Shown here: positions 15,484 through 23,256 of the stretch, one piece after another
Layout of the letters: each line of letters opens with the position of its first letter
Position numbering within the stretch: the first letter of the stretch is position 1
Virus record (IMG/VR): IMGVR_UViG_3300031600_000306
Span: 1-24,817 of that record
Length of the DNA: 24,817 nucleotides
Origin: a virus
Direction: 5' to 3' (one strand)
Made by a program: the position numbers and the translations under genes
Notes under the pieces: generated by a model
The model's input: the letters and a program-made list of their open reading frames with translations, nothing else
Told to the model about the DNA's origin: nothing
The model's database searches: none

Positions 15484-18400
15484 ATGGCCACTCTTGTCCT
15501 CGGAGCCGTGGGTGCCGCCCTCGGCGGCTCCTTCATTTCCGGCACCTTCCTTGGGCTGACCGGCGCGGCTATCGGCGGCTTTGTCGGCTCCACTATCGGC
15601 TCGGTGGTGGACAGCTGGATCGTGTCGTCGCTGATGCCGGGGCAGCGGATGGAGGGCGCGCGGCTGGACAGCCTGCGGATCACGTCCTCGACCGAGGGCG
15701 CAATTCTGCCTCGGCTCTACGGGCGCATGCGGATGGGCGGCAACGTGATCTGGGCCACCGATTTCCGCGAGGAAACCAGCACGACCACCCAAGGCGGCGG
15801 CAAGGGCGGCGGTGGCGGCAAGGTCACCACGACGGAGTACCTTTACTTTGCCAGCTTCGCCGTCGCGATCTGCGAAGGCCCCATCAGCGGGATCGGCCGC
15901 ATGTGGGCCGACGGCAAGCCCATGGACATGGAGGGCGTGGTATGGCGCTGGTATGCTGGCGACGAGGGCCAGCTGCCCGACACCTTCATCTCAGCCAAGA
16001 TGGGCGCGGCGGCGACGCCTGCCTATCGTGGCACCGCCTACATCGTGTTCGAGGAACTGGCGCTCGAGAAGTTCGGCAACCGCCTGCCGCAGCTGTCCTT
16101 CGAGGTGTTTCGCCCGCTCGCCGATTCCGACACCGCCGAGGGGCTGACCAAGGCGGTGACGATCATCCCGGCTTCGGGCGAGTTCAGCTACGCCACGCAG
16201 ATCGTCCGGAAGACGGTCGGAGGGACCACCTTTTTGGGGACGACGTCAGGAGGAGAAACCTTCGCGGAGAACGCGAACGCTCTGGCCAACACGGCGGACT
16301 TCGTGGTCGCGATGGACCGCCTTCAGGCGCAGGCTCCCGAGGTCGAGAGCACCTCGCTCGTCGTCGCATGGTTCGGAGACGACTTGCGCGCCGGGAACTG
16401 TAAGGTGCGCCCGGGCGTGGAGGTGGCCAGCAAGAGCACGACGCCCGCCTGGTCGGTCAACGGGGTGGCGCGCGCGAGCGCCTACCTCGTGAGCCGCGAC
16501 AGCGAGAACCGCCCGGTCTACGGCGGAACGCCAAGCGACCTCTCGGTGGTGCAGGCCATTCAGGAGCTGAAGGCGCGCGGCCTGCGCGTGACCTTCTACC
16601 CCTTCATCTTGATGGACGTGCCCTCGGGCAACACGCTGCCGAACCCTTACAGCAACAACGCCGCCAGCGCTGGGCAACCAGCCTTCCCTTGGCGCGGGCG
16701 GATCACCTGCAGCCCGGCCGCGGGCTTCACAGGAACGGTCGACAAGACCGCCACGGCGGCGTCACAGGTGGCGGCGCTGTTCGGCTCGGCCACGCCCGCC
16801 AACTTCTCGGTCTCGGGAACGACCGTCACCTTCACCGGCTCCGCAGGCGAGTGGAGCCTGCGCCGGATGATCCTGCATTACGCACACCTCTGCGCGGCGG
16901 CCGGAGGCGTGGATGCGTTCATCATCGGCTCGGAGATGCGCGGCGTGACGCAGGTCCGGTCGGCGGCTGGGACCTATCCGTCAGTCCAGCAGCTGCGCGA
17001 CCTTGCTGCCGCCGTCCGCTCGATCCTCGGCGCGGGCACGAAAATCAGCTACGCCGCCGACTGGTCGGAGTATTTCGGCCACCACCCGGACGATGGCAGC
17101 GGCGACGTCTACTTCCACCTCGACCCGCTCTGGGCGGACGCGAACATCAACTTCGTCGGCATCGACAACTACATGCCGCTGTCCGACTGGCGCGACGGCT
17201 TCGAGCACCTCGACGCCCAAGAGTGGCCGGTGATCTACGACCGCGGCTACCTGCAGTCCAACATCGAGGGCGGCGAAGGCTTCGACTGGTTCTACGCCAG
17301 CACCGCCGACCGGGCCGAGCAGGACCGCACCGCGATCAGTGACGGCGCGGCGGGCAAGCCGTGGGTCTTTCGCAACAAGGACCTGCGGAGCTGGTGGAGC
17401 AACCAGCACTTCAACCGGCCGGGCGGCGTCGAGAGTGGCACGCCCACCGGGTGGGTGCCGCAGTCGAAGCCCTTCTGGTTCACCGAGTTCGGGTGCCCGG
17501 CTGTCGACCGGGGCTCCAACCAGCCGAACGTGTTCTATGATCCGAAGTCCTCCGAAAGCCTCGTGCCCTACTTTTCGCGGGGCTGGCGCGACGACTCCAT
17601 CCAGCGCGCCTATCTCGAGGCGACGCTCGACCATTGGGGCAAGCCCGCGAACAACCCGGTCTCGAGCGTCTACGGCGACCGCATGATCCGGATCCCGGAG
17701 TGCGCTGCCTGGACGTGGGACGCCCGCCCCTATCCGTTCTTTCCCGAGCTGCAGGACATCTGGACGGATGGGGCGAACTGGCGCCTCGGGCACTGGCTGA
17801 CCGGGCGGCTGGGTGCTGTCTCGCTGCAGGCGCTGGTCCGCGCCCTCTGCCTGCGCGCCGGGATGCCCGAGGAACGCATCGACGTCAGCGGGCTCTGGGG
17901 CGCGGTCGAGGGCTATGTGATCAGCGCGCTGGAATCGCCCCGCACTTCGATCACGACGCTCGCCCGGCACTTCGGCTTCGACGCCATCGAGAGCGAAGGC
18001 ATGATCCGCTTCCTGATGCGCGGCCGCGCGCCGGTCCTGACAATCAGCCCTGACGACATGGTGGCGGCGCAGAGTGAAAACGGCGAGGTACTCGAGCTTA
18101 CGCGCGGGCAGGAGACCGAGCTGCCGCAAGCCCTGAAATGGCAGATGGCGCGCTCGGACGAGGACTACGACTCTGCACTGGTCGAGGCGCGCAGGATCAC
18201 AGTGGAGGCGTCGCGCGTCAGCGCGGAGGCGTTCCCGATGGCCTTGCCACCGGAAGAGGCGGAGCGGCGCTGTCGCCGCGCGCTGATGGAGGCATGGGTG
18301 GGCCGCGAGAGCGCCGCCTTCCGCCTGCCGCCATCGCGGCTGGCCATCGACCCGGGCGACGTACTGCGGCTGGATCACGACCAGCGCTTGATCGAGCTGC

Positions 18401-19482
18401 GCGTCGTCTCGGTGGCCGACAGCGACTCGCGGGCGATGGAAACGCTCTTTCAGGACCGCGTCGTCTACGATCTGCCGCCCGGCCAGCCGCGCGCCGCCTC
18501 GCTGGCGCGCCCGGTGGTGTTCGGCGGGACGGAGGTGGTGTTCCTCGACGTGCCGCAGTTGAGCGAGCAGGAAACGGACTACCAGCCGCTGATCGCGGCC
18601 TTCGCCCGGCCATGGCCCGGGAACGTCGCGGTGTGGCGCAGCTATTCCGACGAAGGCTTCGAGGTCTTCCAGACCTTTGGCACCCGCGCGCGCCTCGGCA
18701 CACTTGCCGCCGACCTCGCGGCTGGGCCTACCTCCCGCTTCGACCTGGCGAACCAGCTGGTGATCGATCTGCGCAGCGGAACGCTTGAGAGCGTGACCGA
18801 CCTCGCGCTGTTCGGCGGTGCGAACGCTCTGGCGATCGAGAGCGCGCCGGGCGTCTGGGAGATCGTGCAGGGCAGCAGCGCCGAGTTGGTGGCAACGGGC
18901 CGGTACCGTCTCACCCGCCTCCTGCGCGGGCAGCGCGGGACCGAGCACGCGGTGGCCGCGAACGTCGTGGCGGGTGCCCGCGTCGTCGTGCTGGACGAGG
19001 CGGTGGCGCGGATGCCTGTGGCACAAGCCGACCTCGGCCTGCCATGGAACTGGCGCATCGGCCCGGCATCGCTGCCCTTCACGGACGACAGCTATGTCGC
19101 GGCGGCCTTCACGCCAGCTGGCGTCGGTCTGCGCCCCTTCTCGGTCGGGCACGTCGAGCAGCCGTGGCTTCGGGGCCGCACGCCGGGCGACCTGACCATC
19201 CGCTGGACGCGCCGCGACCGGTCCTTGGTCGGCGACAGCTGGGCGGCGGTCGAAGTGCCCATGTCCGAGTCGAGCGAGGCCTATGAGGTCGATATCCTCG
19301 ACGGGGCAACCGTCAAGAGAACTTTGACAGTTGCCACCACAAGCGCGGTCTACACCGCTGCCCAGCAGACGGCGGATTGGGGATCCACACTGGGGCCCGG
19401 CGACACCCTCGATGTCTGCATCGCGCAGCTGTCCTCGCTCATCGGGCGCGGCGCCCTCCGAACGGTAACTCTGAACTTCTGA
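15484..19482 (+). CDS. GTA TIM-barrel-like host-specificity/baseplate protein (gp15/gpJ-like)
   Basis: 1332 aa, close to the usual size of GTA gp15. N-terminal glycine-zipper hydrophobic stretch (about residues 5-40) followed by LPRLYGRMRMGGNVIWATDF. A TIM-barrel-like domain runs from about residue 440 to 740, with FIIGSEMRGVTQVR, ISYAADWSEYFGHHPDDGSG and NFVGIDNYMPLSDWRDG. A phage-tail_3-type domain comes after about 810 (TTLARHFGFDAIESEGMIRF), then fibronectin-like C-terminal modules. It forms the tip complex that contacts the host and may have glycosidase ancestry; activity is not established. Start is four bases after the peptidase stop with weak Shine-Dalgarno, so probably coupled. Confidence 0.93.
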   Translation: MATLVLGAVGAALGGSFISGTFLGLTGAAIGGFVGSTIGSVVDSWIVSSLMPGQRMEGARLDSLRITSSTEGAILPRLYGRMRMGGNVIWATDFREETSTTTQGGGKGGGGGKVTTTEYLYFASFAVAICEGPISGIGRMWADGKPMDMEGVVWRWYAGDEGQLPDTFISAKMGAAATPAYRGTAYIVFEELALEKFGNRLPQLSFEVFRPLADSDTAEGLTKAVTIIPASGEFSYATQIVRKTVGGTTFLGTTSGGETFAENANALANTADFVVAMDRLQAQAPEVESTSLVVAWFGDDLRAGNCKVRPGVEVASKSTTPAWSVNGVARASAYLVSRDSENRPVYGGTPSDLSVVQAIQELKARGLRVTFYPFILMDVPSGNTLPNPYSNNAASAGQPAFPWRGRITCSPAAGFTGTVDKTATAASQVAALFGSATPANFSVSGTTVTFTGSAGEWSLRRMILHYAHLCAAAGGVDAFIIGSEMRGVTQVRSAAGTYPSVQQLRDLAAAVRSILGAGTKISYAADWSEYFGHHPDDGSGDVYFHLDPLWADANINFVGIDNYMPLSDWRDGFEHLDAQEWPVIYDRGYLQSNIEGGEGFDWFYASTADRAEQDRTAISDGAAGKPWVFRNKDLRSWWSNQHFNRPGGVESGTPTGWVPQSKPFWFTEFGCPAVDRGSNQPNVFYDPKSSESLVPYFSRGWRDDSIQRAYLEATLDHWGKPANNPVSSVYGDRMIRIPECAAWTWDARPYPFFPELQDIWTDGANWRLGHWLTGRLGAVSLQALVRALCLRAGMPEERIDVSGLWGAVEGYVISALESPRTSITTLARHFGFDAIESEGMIRFLMRGRAPVLTISPDDMVAAQSENGEVLELTRGQETELPQALKWQMARSDEDYDSALVEARRITVEASRVSAEAFPMALPPEEAERRCRRALMEAWVGRESAAFRLPPSRLAIDPGDVLRLDHDQRLIELRVVSVADSDSRAMETLFQDRVVYDLPPGQPRAASLARPVVFGGTEVVFLDVPQLSEQETDYQPLIAAFARPWPGNVAVWRSYSDEGFEVFQTFGTRARLGTLAADLAAGPTSRFDLANQLVIDLRSGTLESVTDLALFGGANALAIESAPGVWEIVQGSSAELVATGRYRLTRLLRGQRGTEHAVAANVVAGARVVVLDEAVARMPVAQADLGLPWNWRIGPASLPFTDDSYVAAAFTPAGVGLRPFSVGHVEQPWLRGRTPGDLTIRWTRRDRSLVGDSWAAVEVPMSESSEAYEVDILDGATVKRTLTVATTSAVYTAAQQTADWGSTLGPGDTLDVCIAQLSSLIGRGALRTVTLNF

Positions 19483-19492
19483 AGGACACCCC

Positions 19493-20236
19493 ATGGCCGA
19501 CACCTCCACGAACCTGCTGCTGCCATTCATTCTGGCGGCGCAGGCCCAGAAGCATGTCACCCACAACGAGGCCCTGCGGCTGCTCGACGGGCTCATCCAG
19601 CTCTCGGTCCTCGACCGCAACCTCGCGACGCCGCCCGGTTCGCCCGCCGAGGGCGCGCGGTACATCGTGGCCACCGGCGCGACCGGTGCCTGGTCGGGCT
19701 GGGCCGGGGACATCGCGCTCCGGTCCGACGGCGCTTGGGTTCGCCTGCCAGCCCGCACCGGCTGGGTGGTCTGGGTGCAGGATGAGGCCAAGGTGGTCGT
19801 GCGGATCGGTGCTGCCTGGACGCCGCTGGACGAGGCCATGGGCCTTCTCGCTCAGGCGGGCAGCGTCGACGTGGCGCTTGGCGCGCTGGGCGGCACCACC
19901 GGCATGGCGGTGCTTGAGCAGACGCTGTCGGGGCTCTCCGGTGCGTCGGTGACCTCCACCATCGAGATACCGGACCGCGCGATCTGCCTCGGCGTCTCAG
20001 CACGCACGGTGACGACAATCACCGGCGCGACCTCCTTCGACTGCGGGATTGCAGGCGAAACCACCAAGTTTGGCGGCTCGCTCGGCGTCGCCGCAGGAAG
20101 CACCAACGTCGGCGTGATCGGCCCGCAGGCGTTCTATGCCGACACGCCCATCGTGCTCACCGCGCAGGGCGGCAATTTCACGGGCGGCTCGGTCCGCATC
20201 GCCATCCATTACCTGACGCTGGGAGTACCGAACTGA
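19493..20236 (+). CDS. DUF2793 domain tail protein
   Basis: 247 aa. The first 120 residues show the DUF2793 pattern: NLLLPFILAAQAQKHVTHNE, then LLDGLIQLSVLDR, PAEGARYIVATGATGAWSGW and WVVWVQDEAK. The C-terminal half is Gly/Thr-rich and beta-like (TSTIEIPDRAICLGVSA; FDCGIAGETTKFGG), as in fibre tips. In GTAs and related phages DUF2793 proteins are linked to tail fibres or receptor binding, and this one directly follows the TIM-barrel protein. A GAAGGA seven bases ahead supports the ATG. Exact location on the virion is unknown. Confidence 0.82.
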   Translation: MADTSTNLLLPFILAAQAQKHVTHNEALRLLDGLIQLSVLDRNLATPPGSPAEGARYIVATGATGAWSGWAGDIALRSDGAWVRLPARTGWVVWVQDEAKVVVRIGAAWTPLDEAMGLLAQAGSVDVALGALGGTTGMAVLEQTLSGLSGASVTSTIEIPDRAICLGVSARTVTTITGATSFDCGIAGETTKFGGSLGVAAGSTNVGVIGPQAFYADTPIVLTAQGGNFTGGSVRIAIHYLTLGVPN

Positions 20237-20281
20237 TGCGCGGGGAAATCCACATTGACGAGCAGAAAGAAGGAGCAGGCG

Positions 20282-20548
20282 ATGATGCCGAATTGGGAAA
20301 CGATACAGGCGGTCTGGCCACTGCTCCTGGGCTTGGCCGGTCTCTGGGCGAGAATTGAAGTGGCTCTCTCAAAGGCTTCCGCGCAGAGCAAACAGAACGA
20401 GCGCGAGATTGCCAAGCTCGAGGTGAAGGTCGAGGCGCAGGCCGCCTCGGCAGCACAGCAAGCCGTGCAGCTGGGTCGCATCGAGGAAAGCCTGCTCGGC
20501 ATCGGCAGGACCCTCGAGCGCCTTGATCGGAAGTTCCCCGACCGCTGA
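20282..20548 (+). CDS. Small membrane / coiled-coil protein, lysis-associated
   Basis: 88 aa from ATG 20282, chosen for AGGAG six bases upstream; a TTG at 20255 would lengthen it by nine residues. One N-terminal membrane segment (IQAVWPLLLGLAGLWARIEVAL) is followed by a heptad-rich helix (NEREIAKLEVKVEAQAAS, then AVQLGRIEESLLGIGRTLERLD). This layout fits an inner-membrane spanin (Rz-like) or a DUF2730-like small phage protein. It sits between the tail genes and the endolysin, so a lysis role is likely, but no outer-membrane spanin with a lipobox was found nearby. Not identified with confidence. Confidence 0.65.
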   Translation: MMPNWETIQAVWPLLLGLAGLWARIEVALSKASAQSKQNEREIAKLEVKVEAQAASAAQQAVQLGRIEESLLGIGRTLERLDRKFPDR

Positions 20549-20591
20549 TTGTGCATCAGCGCACGATCAAAACTCTATCAAGAAAGTCACC

Positions 20592-20617
20592 ACCCGCCCT
20601 CGCAGGCGGGTTTTTTT
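20592..20617 (+). terminator. Intrinsic terminator between tail and lysis genes
   Basis: ACCCGCC (20592-20598), loop CTCGCA, GGCGGGT (20605-20611), then a T-run to 20617: a textbook rho-independent terminator. It lies only 20 bases before the endolysin start with no visible promoter between, so downstream lysis genes need read-through, antitermination or a promoter inside the hairpin region. Confidence 0.85.
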
Positions 20618-20637
20618 ATGCCCGGAAGGAGCCCGCA

Positions 20638-21414
20638 ATGGCCCGAGATAATTTCACCGCCTGCATGGCGGAAATCTTCGCCCACGAGGGCGGCTACGTC
20701 GATCACCCGAAGGACCCGGGCGGTGCCACGAACATGGGCATCACCATCGGGACGCTGCGCGACTGGCGCGGCGGGCCGGTGACCAAGGACGACGTCCGGA
20801 GCCTGACCAAGCGGGAGGCCGAGACCATCTACCGCGCGCGGTACTGGAACCCGGTGCGCGGCGACGATCTCCGCCAAGGCGTCGATCTTGTCGCCCTCGA
20901 TCCCGCCGTGAACAGCGGCGTCAGGCGCGGCGTGCAATGGCTGCAGCGCGCGGTGGGCGCCACCGCCGACGGCAAGATGGGCCCAGCGACACTGGCTGCC
21001 GCTAACGACGCCACACCGGTCGAGGCCATCAAGCGCGCCTGCGCGGTTCGCATGGGCTTCTTGCGCGGCCTGCGCACCTGGAGCACCTTCGGGCGCGGCT
21101 GGTCGGCACGGGTGGCGCGCGTCGAGGCTGTGGCGCTGCGAATGGCCGCCGAAAGTATCGGGGCGCAGGCACGTCCTGTCCTGATTGAGGAAAAGGACCG
21201 TGCCACCCAGCAGGCGAGGCGCGAAGCACAAACCGCGAGTGGAACTGCTGCGGCAGGCGGCGGTGGTATCACCTTCGCCGACATTCCGGAGTGGGCCCTG
21301 ATCGGCGGCGGGATCCTGCTGGCCCTCGCCATCATCAACATGATCGGCCGCAGGCGCCACGATCTGGCGCGGGCGGCGGCAATGCAGCAGGTCGCAGAGG
21401 AGGCCAAGCCATGA
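20638..21414 (+). CDS. Endolysin, GH108 family N-acetylmuramidase with C-terminal membrane segment
   Basis: 258 aa from the ATG at 20638 (GGAAGGAG upstream; a longer frame from 20551 would run through the terminator). GH108 signature: HEGGYVDHPKDPGGATNMGI with catalytic Glu17. The peptidoglycan-binding part follows (YRARYW, DPAVNSGVRRGVQWLQRAVG, DGKMGPATLAAA). It cleaves the glycan backbone at lysis. Unusually, residues about 219-240 (EWALIGGGILLALAIINMIG) form a membrane segment followed by RRRHD, after a Gln/Ala linker. This suggests tail anchoring with the enzyme domain in the cytoplasm or, by membrane insertion, the periplasm. Overlaps the holin start (ATGATG). Confidence 0.85.
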   Translation: MARDNFTACMAEIFAHEGGYVDHPKDPGGATNMGITIGTLRDWRGGPVTKDDVRSLTKREAETIYRARYWNPVRGDDLRQGVDLVALDPAVNSGVRRGVQWLQRAVGATADGKMGPATLAAANDATPVEAIKRACAVRMGFLRGLRTWSTFGRGWSARVARVEAVALRMAAESIGAQARPVLIEEKDRATQQARREAQTASGTAAAGGGGITFADIPEWALIGGGILLALAIINMIGRRRHDLARAAAMQQVAEEAKP

Positions 21415-21620
21415 TGAGTGAACTGCAACCGTTAATCCGGATTGCTCTTTATATCGGAGCAGGATATTTGGCAAAGGCAGGCTTGCCCCCCGAACTGGTC
21501 CACTTAATCAGCAATGATCCCGGCATGATCGATTTGATCGGCCAGGCGGCGGCGGGTCTGGTCGCCTTGGTCGGACTGGTCTGGTGGCGGATCGCCAAGC
21601 GGATGCGGTGGACGACGTGA
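21411..21620 (+). CDS. Small holin-like membrane protein (Pam3-gp28-like)
   Basis: 69 aa from the first of two adjacent ATGs (21411 and 21414); AGAGGAGG lies seven bases ahead of the first. Two membrane segments: about 8-24 (LIRIALYIGAGYLAKAG) and 42-58 (IGQAAAGLVALVGLVWW), with a basic tail (RIAKRMRWTT). Short two-segment proteins of this type next to endolysins in Rhodobacterales phages are annotated as Pam3-gp28-family putative holins. Two adjacent starts are also a classic holin/antiholin arrangement, but here the products would differ by only one Met. Holin role is from size, topology and position. Confidence 0.72.
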   Translation: MMSELQPLIRIALYIGAGYLAKAGLPPELVHLISNDPGMIDLIGQAAAGLVALVGLVWWRIAKRMRWTT

Positions 21621-22012
21621 ACTGGGTCCTAAGCCTTCTCACCGGAGGCATCGTTGAGAAGTTTACCGAACCCCTGCTCGAGGCGCACCGCTTGCGACTG
21701 GCCGCCCAGAACGACAGCGAGCGCCTGACGGCCGAGAAGCAGATCGCCAGCCTCGAGGCGGCGCGGGCTATCGCGGTGGCCGAGCAGTCGGATCGGTGGA
21801 GCGCCACCCGCATCGGGCGGCTGCTGATCGTGGTGCCCTTCGGCGTCTGGTGGACCGCCGTCTTCGCAGTCTCGATCCTGAATCCGCTTTTTGGCTGGAC
21901 GCTCACCATCGACGACATTCCCTCGCGCTTCTGGGATATCGCCACGGTCCTGATCCCCGCTGTGATCCTTGGCGATGCTGGCGCGCTCGTGGCCCGGCGC
22001 TGGTCGCGGTGA
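21617..22012 (+). CDS. Holin-like membrane protein (3TM-type)
   Basis: 131 aa from GTG at 21617, which overlaps the previous stop (GTGA). N-terminal short hydrophobic piece (WVLSLLTGGI), then an amphipathic charged helix (LEAHRLRLAAQNDSERLTAE, KQIASLEAARAIAVAEQ), then two membrane segments (RLLIVVPFGVWWTAVFAVSI; IATVLIPAVILGDAGALVA) and an Arg tail. This organisation fits the 3TM holin-family proteins common beside endolysins in alphaproteobacterial phages. It overlaps the next gene by a GTGA junction, making a tight lysis operon. Confidence 0.65.
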   Translation: MNWVLSLLTGGIVEKFTEPLLEAHRLRLAAQNDSERLTAEKQIASLEAARAIAVAEQSDRWSATRIGRLLIVVPFGVWWTAVFAVSILNPLFGWTLTIDDIPSRFWDIATVLIPAVILGDAGALVARRWSR

Positions 22013-22224
22013 AGCCGGTGCCGGTGGTCGAGGTATCCGACGACGGCCAGAGTTTCACGATCACGCTGAACGCGTGGTCGGGGACCTACGCGATGGACGC
22101 CCTGCCGCAGCAGCTGAAGTTCTATCGGCGGCTGCGGGACAGGAAGAACGGTGCCTATGCGCAGCACTACGAGCCGACGGTGCGCGCCTTGGAGAAGTTC
22201 GAGATTACAGGCATGACGCACTAA
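22009..22224 (+). CDS. Conserved-looking hypothetical protein at the end of the lysis operon
   Basis: 71 aa from GTG at 22009 (GTGA overlap with the upstream stop). A longer frame from 21796 is a shadow of the holin-like gene. Sequence: beta start (VPVVEVSDDGQSFTITLNAW), a YAMDALPQQLKFYRRLRDRK helix and a HYEPTVRALEKFEITGM end. No membrane segment and no known family recognised. Because it is translationally coupled to membrane proteins it could be a lysis accessory or regulator. Its stop is only three bases from the stop of the opposing hydrolase gene, so transcription converges here. Confidence 0.65.
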   Translation: MKPVPVVEVSDDGQSFTITLNAWSGTYAMDALPQQLKFYRRLRDRKNGAYAQHYEPTVRALEKFEITGMTH

Positions 22225-22227
22225 AGT

Positions 22228-22938
22228 TCAGTTATTTTTCAATGCAGCAGAAATCAACGGGATTAAGATTTGATACCCAAGCGGTGAAAGATGGATTCCA
22301 TCGGCAAGAAGGACACCATTTAAAGGCGCATCGCCCTCGCTCATAGCGCCGGTGGGATCAACAAAGGTACAACGAGAAACTGCGGCGCATGCATCAAAGG
22401 CCGCTTGTCTAACAGTTGCGCTTGCCCGGGGATTAATCGCTTCTCGACCGAACGTCGTGCGTGATATCGGTGGAGGGCTAACCAGCACTATCGGAATATT
22501 ATTCGGAATTCTATGTAGAATTTCAGCATATCGAGTACCGATCCCATGTGTGCGGCCCTGCAGGATATCATTAGTACCGATCATAACTATCACGCCAGCA
22601 GATCTCTGAAGGGATTGATAAATTGGCAATGATTCTAGCAACTGATCTGATCGTTGCCCACCAATGCCGAAGTTTACCGAACGTGGAACGATTGCTGCAG
22701 TTATGAGCGCCTGGATATTAGAGTCGCCAAGAAAAACCGTCGCCCCTTCTGGTACACTACTGTCCATTTGGCGGTGAACTTCACGTGCCGCAAAGATGCT
22801 CTCTTGTTCAGCTGCTTCGACAACTCCTAAGCGGATAAGGATCCGCTCCACAACATCCGTTTTTAAGACTGCAATTGCGGAAAAAACATGTAGAAAAGCA
22901 ATGTACGCCACAAATACCCAGATCACTAACTTGCGCAT
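22228..22938 (-). CDS. Membrane-anchored SGNH/GDSL hydrolase
   Basis: 236 aa on the opposite strand. N-terminal uncleaved membrane segment (about 4-24, LVIWVFVAYIAFLHVFSAIA), then all SGNH blocks: GDS (S73) in VFLGDSNIQ, Gly in NFGIGGQRSDQL (91-94), GTND (N123) and DGIHLSPLGY (D213, H216). Such enzymes hydrolyse esters, often O-acetyl groups on glycans, with the active site outside the inner membrane. GC is low (24/60 and 27/60 in two sampled lines, against 44/60 in a structural-gene line), so it looks like a moron acquired separately. The likely role is modification of host surface polysaccharide in the lysogen; the substrate is unknown. The ribosome site is weak (AAGGGAAAG). Confidence 0.85.
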   Translation of the reverse strand: MRKLVIWVFVAYIAFLHVFSAIAVLKTDVVERILIRLGVVEAAEQESIFAAREVHRQMDSSVPEGATVFLGDSNIQALITAAIVPRSVNFGIGGQRSDQLLESLPIYQSLQRSAGVIVMIGTNDILQGRTHGIGTRYAEILHRIPNNIPIVLVSPPPISRTTFGREAINPRASATVRQAAFDACAAVSRCTFVDPTGAMSEGDAPLNGVLLADGIHLSPLGYQILIPLISAALKNN

Positions 22939-23000
22939 CGCTTTCCCTTATCCGAAGCAGAACAATCGTGCCTGACACGACCCCAACGGTTATAGTATTG

Positions 23001-23204
23001 TCAAGCGGCTATCTGGATTTGGGCCAGCCGCTCGGGCCCCATCTGGCGCGCAAGCGCGGCGATCTCGTCGAAGAACTCCGAAAGCATTTCGTTGAGCGTC
23101 GAGCCAATCGCGAAAGCGAGCGTCTCCATGTGCAACGAATTCAGCTCAGGCGCACGCTTCGCAAGTGTCTGCTGGTAGATCGTCATCGCCGCTTGGTTTG
23201 CCAT
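23001..23204 (-). CDS. Hypothetical 67-residue protein upstream of the SGNH hydrolase
   Basis: Start at 23204 preferred over 23210 because AGGAGGG (23212-23218) is seven bases from the former and only one from the latter. The protein is mostly helical: MANQAAMTIYQQTLAKRAPE, LHMETLAFAIGSTLNEMLSEF, FDEIAALARQMGPERLAQIQ. It has no membrane segment, signal peptide or recognised motif. It lies 62 bases upstream of the hydrolase on the same strand and may share its transcript, and it is divergent from the methyltransferase. No toxin-like partner is adjacent, so an antitoxin role is not supported. Confidence 0.6.
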   Translation of the reverse strand: MANQAAMTIYQQTLAKRAPELNSLHMETLAFAIGSTLNEMLSEFFDEIAALARQMGPERLAQIQIAA

Positions 23205-23228
23205 GTTCATTCCCTCCTGTGCTGTGTC

Positions 23229-23256
23229 GTCCGCGTCGCAGGGCTGCGTCGCGGAC
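23229..23256. promoter_or_regulatory. Imperfect inverted repeat (12-bp arms) in the divergent intergenic region
   Basis: GTCCGCGTCGCA (23229-23240) and TGCGTCGCGGAC (23245-23256) pair with one T-T mismatch around a GGGC loop. It lies between the minus-strand small gene and the methyltransferase, just upstream of the small gene's Shine-Dalgarno. It may be an operator or an mRNA hairpin in that gene's leader; no T-run follows on either strand. Confidence 0.55.

Noticed and set aside
16981-19839. Minus-strand ORF of 952 codons opposite the TIM-barrel gene
   Set aside because: Long shadow frame caused by high GC; Arg/Ala/Val/Asp-rich with no motif, covers a well-identified gene and has no ribosome site pattern.
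20551-20637. Upstream start for the endolysin
   Set aside because: It translates the terminator hairpin (PPALAGGFFYA); ATG 20638 has a good Shine-Dalgarno and matches the start of the GH108 domain.
22980-23010. TTGACA on the minus strand ahead of the SGNH hydrolase as a promoter
   Set aside because: The hexamer is present (inside the stop region of the small gene) but no acceptable -10 lies 16-18 bases downstream; kept only as a weak possibility.
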